64,000 bases of DNA, taken from a bacterium. Its GTDB lineage: Bacteria; Bacillota; Clostridia; Oscillospirales; Oscillospiraceae. Each line of letters starts with the position of its first letter. Positions within the stretch are counted from its first letter, which is position 1. Below the pieces are notes generated by a model. It had not been told where the DNA came from and did no database searches. It worked only from the letters and a program-made list of their open reading frames with translations. The translations under genes and the position numbers were made by a program. The stretch is from positions 1 to 64,000 of the forward strand of contig SFVC01000002.1 in the NCBI GenBank assembly GCA_004560375.1, in the 5' to 3' direction. Positions 62,416 to 64,000 of this stretch are shown here, piece after piece.

Positions 62416-63897
62416 ATGAAAAAATCCGGACTGCTGTCCCTGCTGCTGGCGTTTGCCCTGCTGGCGGGCTGCGCCCCGGTAACGGAAACACCGTCCCCCG
62501 GCCCCAGCCCCACGGAGTCCGTGGCCACGCCTGCCCCCACCCCAGAGCCCACCCCCGCGCCGGAGCCGGTGGATTTCCGTGAATTTTTGGACGGGGTGAA
62601 CGCCGCCCGGAAAGCGGTCTTGACACAGGAGGAGCCCATCGACCTCTCCGCCTGCACCCCGGACTTCCACGAGCAGAACAACACCTTCACGGAGGAGGAG
62701 CTGGAGCGGCTCACCACCGCCCATGGGGTGAAGCGGCCCTTGACCCTGGAGGACGTGCTGGACGATGTGGATGCCTTCTTCCTGCTCCTCCAGACCACCT
62801 ATGGGGCCTATTACTACTTCGGCGGGGATGAGGTCTTTCTCCCCATCCGGGACGCGGCGAAGGAGGAGCTGGCCGCCACCAGAACCCCCAGTCTCGGGAA
62901 TTGGGCCGACGCCCAGTACCTGTGCGAGACGCTGGAGGAAGTCCTGTACAAGCACCTCTCCCCGGTGCTGATAGACGGCCATTTTATGATTGGAGATTCC
63001 GCCCCGCGGGATGCCTTCGCCAAGTATATGTACTACGTGCCCGACCTCTACCTGGACAGCGTGGAGGGCGCGGAAAACCCCGACCGCGTCAAGCCCACCA
63101 TCGGCCCGGACGGGCGGATCTGCTATTGGTACGCCGCCCTCAGCCACGACGGGAGCGACCTGCCCGACACCCTGGACGGCCACTCTCTCAAATGGCAGCA
63201 GGCCCTGATGACAAGTCACAGCGGCGACGCCCCGGCCTTTTCCGAATCGCGGTGGGAGGGCGTCCCCGTCCTCACCTCCCGGCGTATGAGCGCCGGATGG
63301 GAGAACGCCGACGCGGACGAGCAGGCCCTCCAACGCCTGGCCGGCTGCGGCGGGGAGTATACGGACAGCCCGCTGCTCATTTTTGACCTGCGGGGCAACG
63401 GCGGCGGCAGCGACCGGCATATCATGGGCTGGTTCCAGGACTGGGCGGGAACGAGCAATCCCACCCGGGGCAGTTTCGCCCATCGGTACAGCCAGCTCTC
63501 CTGCCGGATAGTGGGCAATGATTATCCCGCCGAACGCATGGGCACATGGGGCGGGTTCCGCCTGGAAGGGACGTGGACGGAGCGCTCCGGCCCCGTCTTT
63601 GTTCTCCAGGACAAGGGGGTGGCCTCCTCGGGGGAGACGGCGGCGAAGTTTTTCCGCACGGCGGCGGACACTCTTTTGGTGGGAGGGCCCACCCTGGGTT
63701 GCGCCCTCGTCCCCAATAACCTGACCTTCTATCTCCCCCACTCCGGCCTGTCCTGCTACTTCGGCACCGGCCTCGGCTTCTGGGAAACGGATGAAAACCG
63801 GGACGGCGTGGGCTTCCTCCCCGACCTGTGGGTGGAGCCCACCCAGGCCATGGAGCTCACCCAAAAGCTCATCGAATTCTATGGACTGAATCCATAA
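62416..63897 (+). CDS. S41-peptidase-like lipoprotein
   Basis: 493 residues. Signal peptide with lipobox LAGC at residues 16-19, then a Pro/Thr/Glu-rich spacer (about 20-55) and a domain resembling C-terminal processing peptidases: DLRGNGGGSD (about residue 325) and VASSGETAAKFF (about 398-409), where S41 proteins hold the catalytic Ser region. The usual PDZ domain is not apparent. Whether it is an active protease cannot be judged by eye. Third gene of the padR operon, so probably part of one envelope response. Confidence 0.8.
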   Translation: MKKSGLLSLLLAFALLAGCAPVTETPSPGPSPTESVATPAPTPEPTPAPEPVDFREFLDGVNAARKAVLTQEEPIDLSACTPDFHEQNNTFTEEELERLTTAHGVKRPLTLEDVLDDVDAFFLLLQTTYGAYYYFGGDEVFLPIRDAAKEELAATRTPSLGNWADAQYLCETLEEVLYKHLSPVLIDGHFMIGDSAPRDAFAKYMYYVPDLYLDSVEGAENPDRVKPTIGPDGRICYWYAALSHDGSDLPDTLDGHSLKWQQALMTSHSGDAPAFSESRWEGVPVLTSRRMSAGWENADADEQALQRLAGCGGEYTDSPLLIFDLRGNGGGSDRHIMGWFQDWAGTSNPTRGSFAHRYSQLSCRIVGNDYPAERMGTWGGFRLEGTWTERSGPVFVLQDKGVASSGETAAKFFRTAADTLLVGGPTLGCALVPNNLTFYLPHSGLSCYFGTGLGFWETDENRDGVGFLPDLWVEPTQAMELTQKLIEFYGLNP

Positions 63898-63906
63898 CAA
63901 AAGCAG

Positions 63907-63929
63907 GCCCCCCGGAGCTTCCGGGGGGC
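63907..63929. terminator. Terminator shared by convergent genes
   Basis: GCCCCCCGGA/TCCGGGGGGC stem with three-base loop. Plus-strand tail TTGTGT; minus-strand tail is TGCTTTTGTTATGG. Confidence 0.8.
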
Positions 63930-63934
63930 TTGTG

Positions 63935-64000
63935 TCAGTTCTTCAGGCTGTGCAGCGGCGCGGGGATCCGCCCGCCCCGGGCCACGAACTCGGCCGCGCC
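63935..64000 (-). CDS. C-terminal end of a gene running off the window (PFL/UPF0210-like)
   Basis: The last 21 codons of a minus-strand gene. They end ARGGRIPAPLHSLKN before TGA. From memory this ending fits PFL-family (UPF0210) proteins, whose C-termini are GGRIPAPIxSxKN-like. Only the tail is present, so the family call is tentative. Confidence 0.5.
   Translation of the reverse strand, partial: GAAEFVARGGRIPAPLHSLKN

Overview
The window looks like a chromosome segment from a GC-rich, Gram-positive, anaerobic gut member of the Clostridia (Oscillospiraceae-like, in the direction of Flavonifractor/Lawsonibacter). This is an inference from gene content: pyruvate:ferredoxin oxidoreductase, an arginine deiminase operon, a two-gene SUF system, a GH112 phosphorylase operon for mucin/milk disaccharides, collagen-like surface proteins, YlmH/DUF896, PadR-HAAS genes, and strong AGGAGG ribosome sites. 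No rRNA and no CRISPR array were found. Two tRNAs are present: Arg-CCG at the left edge and Leu-CAA near 36.4 kb.

Left part (1-13 kb, almost all minus strand): tRNA-Arg, argS and argR lie together. They are followed by a tandem-HTH AraC regulator and an arginine deiminase operon read arcA-arcB-arcC-arcD, which imports arginine and gives ornithine, ammonia, CO2 and ATP. Next come pyrB (with a PyrI-like zinc tail and an attenuator-like leader) plus an AlaX-like editing gene, then sufC-sufB from a promoter flanked by two copies of one palindrome. A 9-base motif (AATATACAA on the minus strand) recurs upstream of argR, arcA and pyrB and may be an arginine operator.

Middle (13-36 kb): nifJ, a hemerythrin/receiver protein, a zinc-ribbon protein, a PilZ protein, a Na/Pi transporter with a PhoU-like tail, a lipoprotein, tatD, a cold-shock gene with a structured leader, ylmH/DUF896, an ABC exporter, two membrane transporters and a nucleoside kinase. 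Then comes a compact operon fapA-cheX-cheY-AAA ATPase, a chemotaxis-type signalling cassette with no flagellar gene in view.

Accessory island (36.4-41.6 kb): directly after tRNA-Leu there is a structured repeat, a broken serine-recombinase fragment, three surface proteins sharing one N-terminal head (two with collagen-like GXT repeats), and a glycosyltransferase. A second copy of the structured repeat, in the same orientation, closes the stretch. Its hairpin differs from the first copy by paired changes that keep the stem.

Right part (41.6-64 kb): a GH112 operon (binding protein, two permeases, small membrane protein, phosphorylase) with a divergent AraC regulator; an amino-acid permease and a phosphoesterase; an orphan histidine kinase; a spermidine/putrescine-type transporter whose last gene fuses permease and binding protein; a GreA-type factor; a DUF1576 membrane protein; a WYL regulator; a PadR-HAAS/DUF4097-S41 lipoprotein operon under a perfect palindromic operator; and the tail of a gene entering from the right edge.
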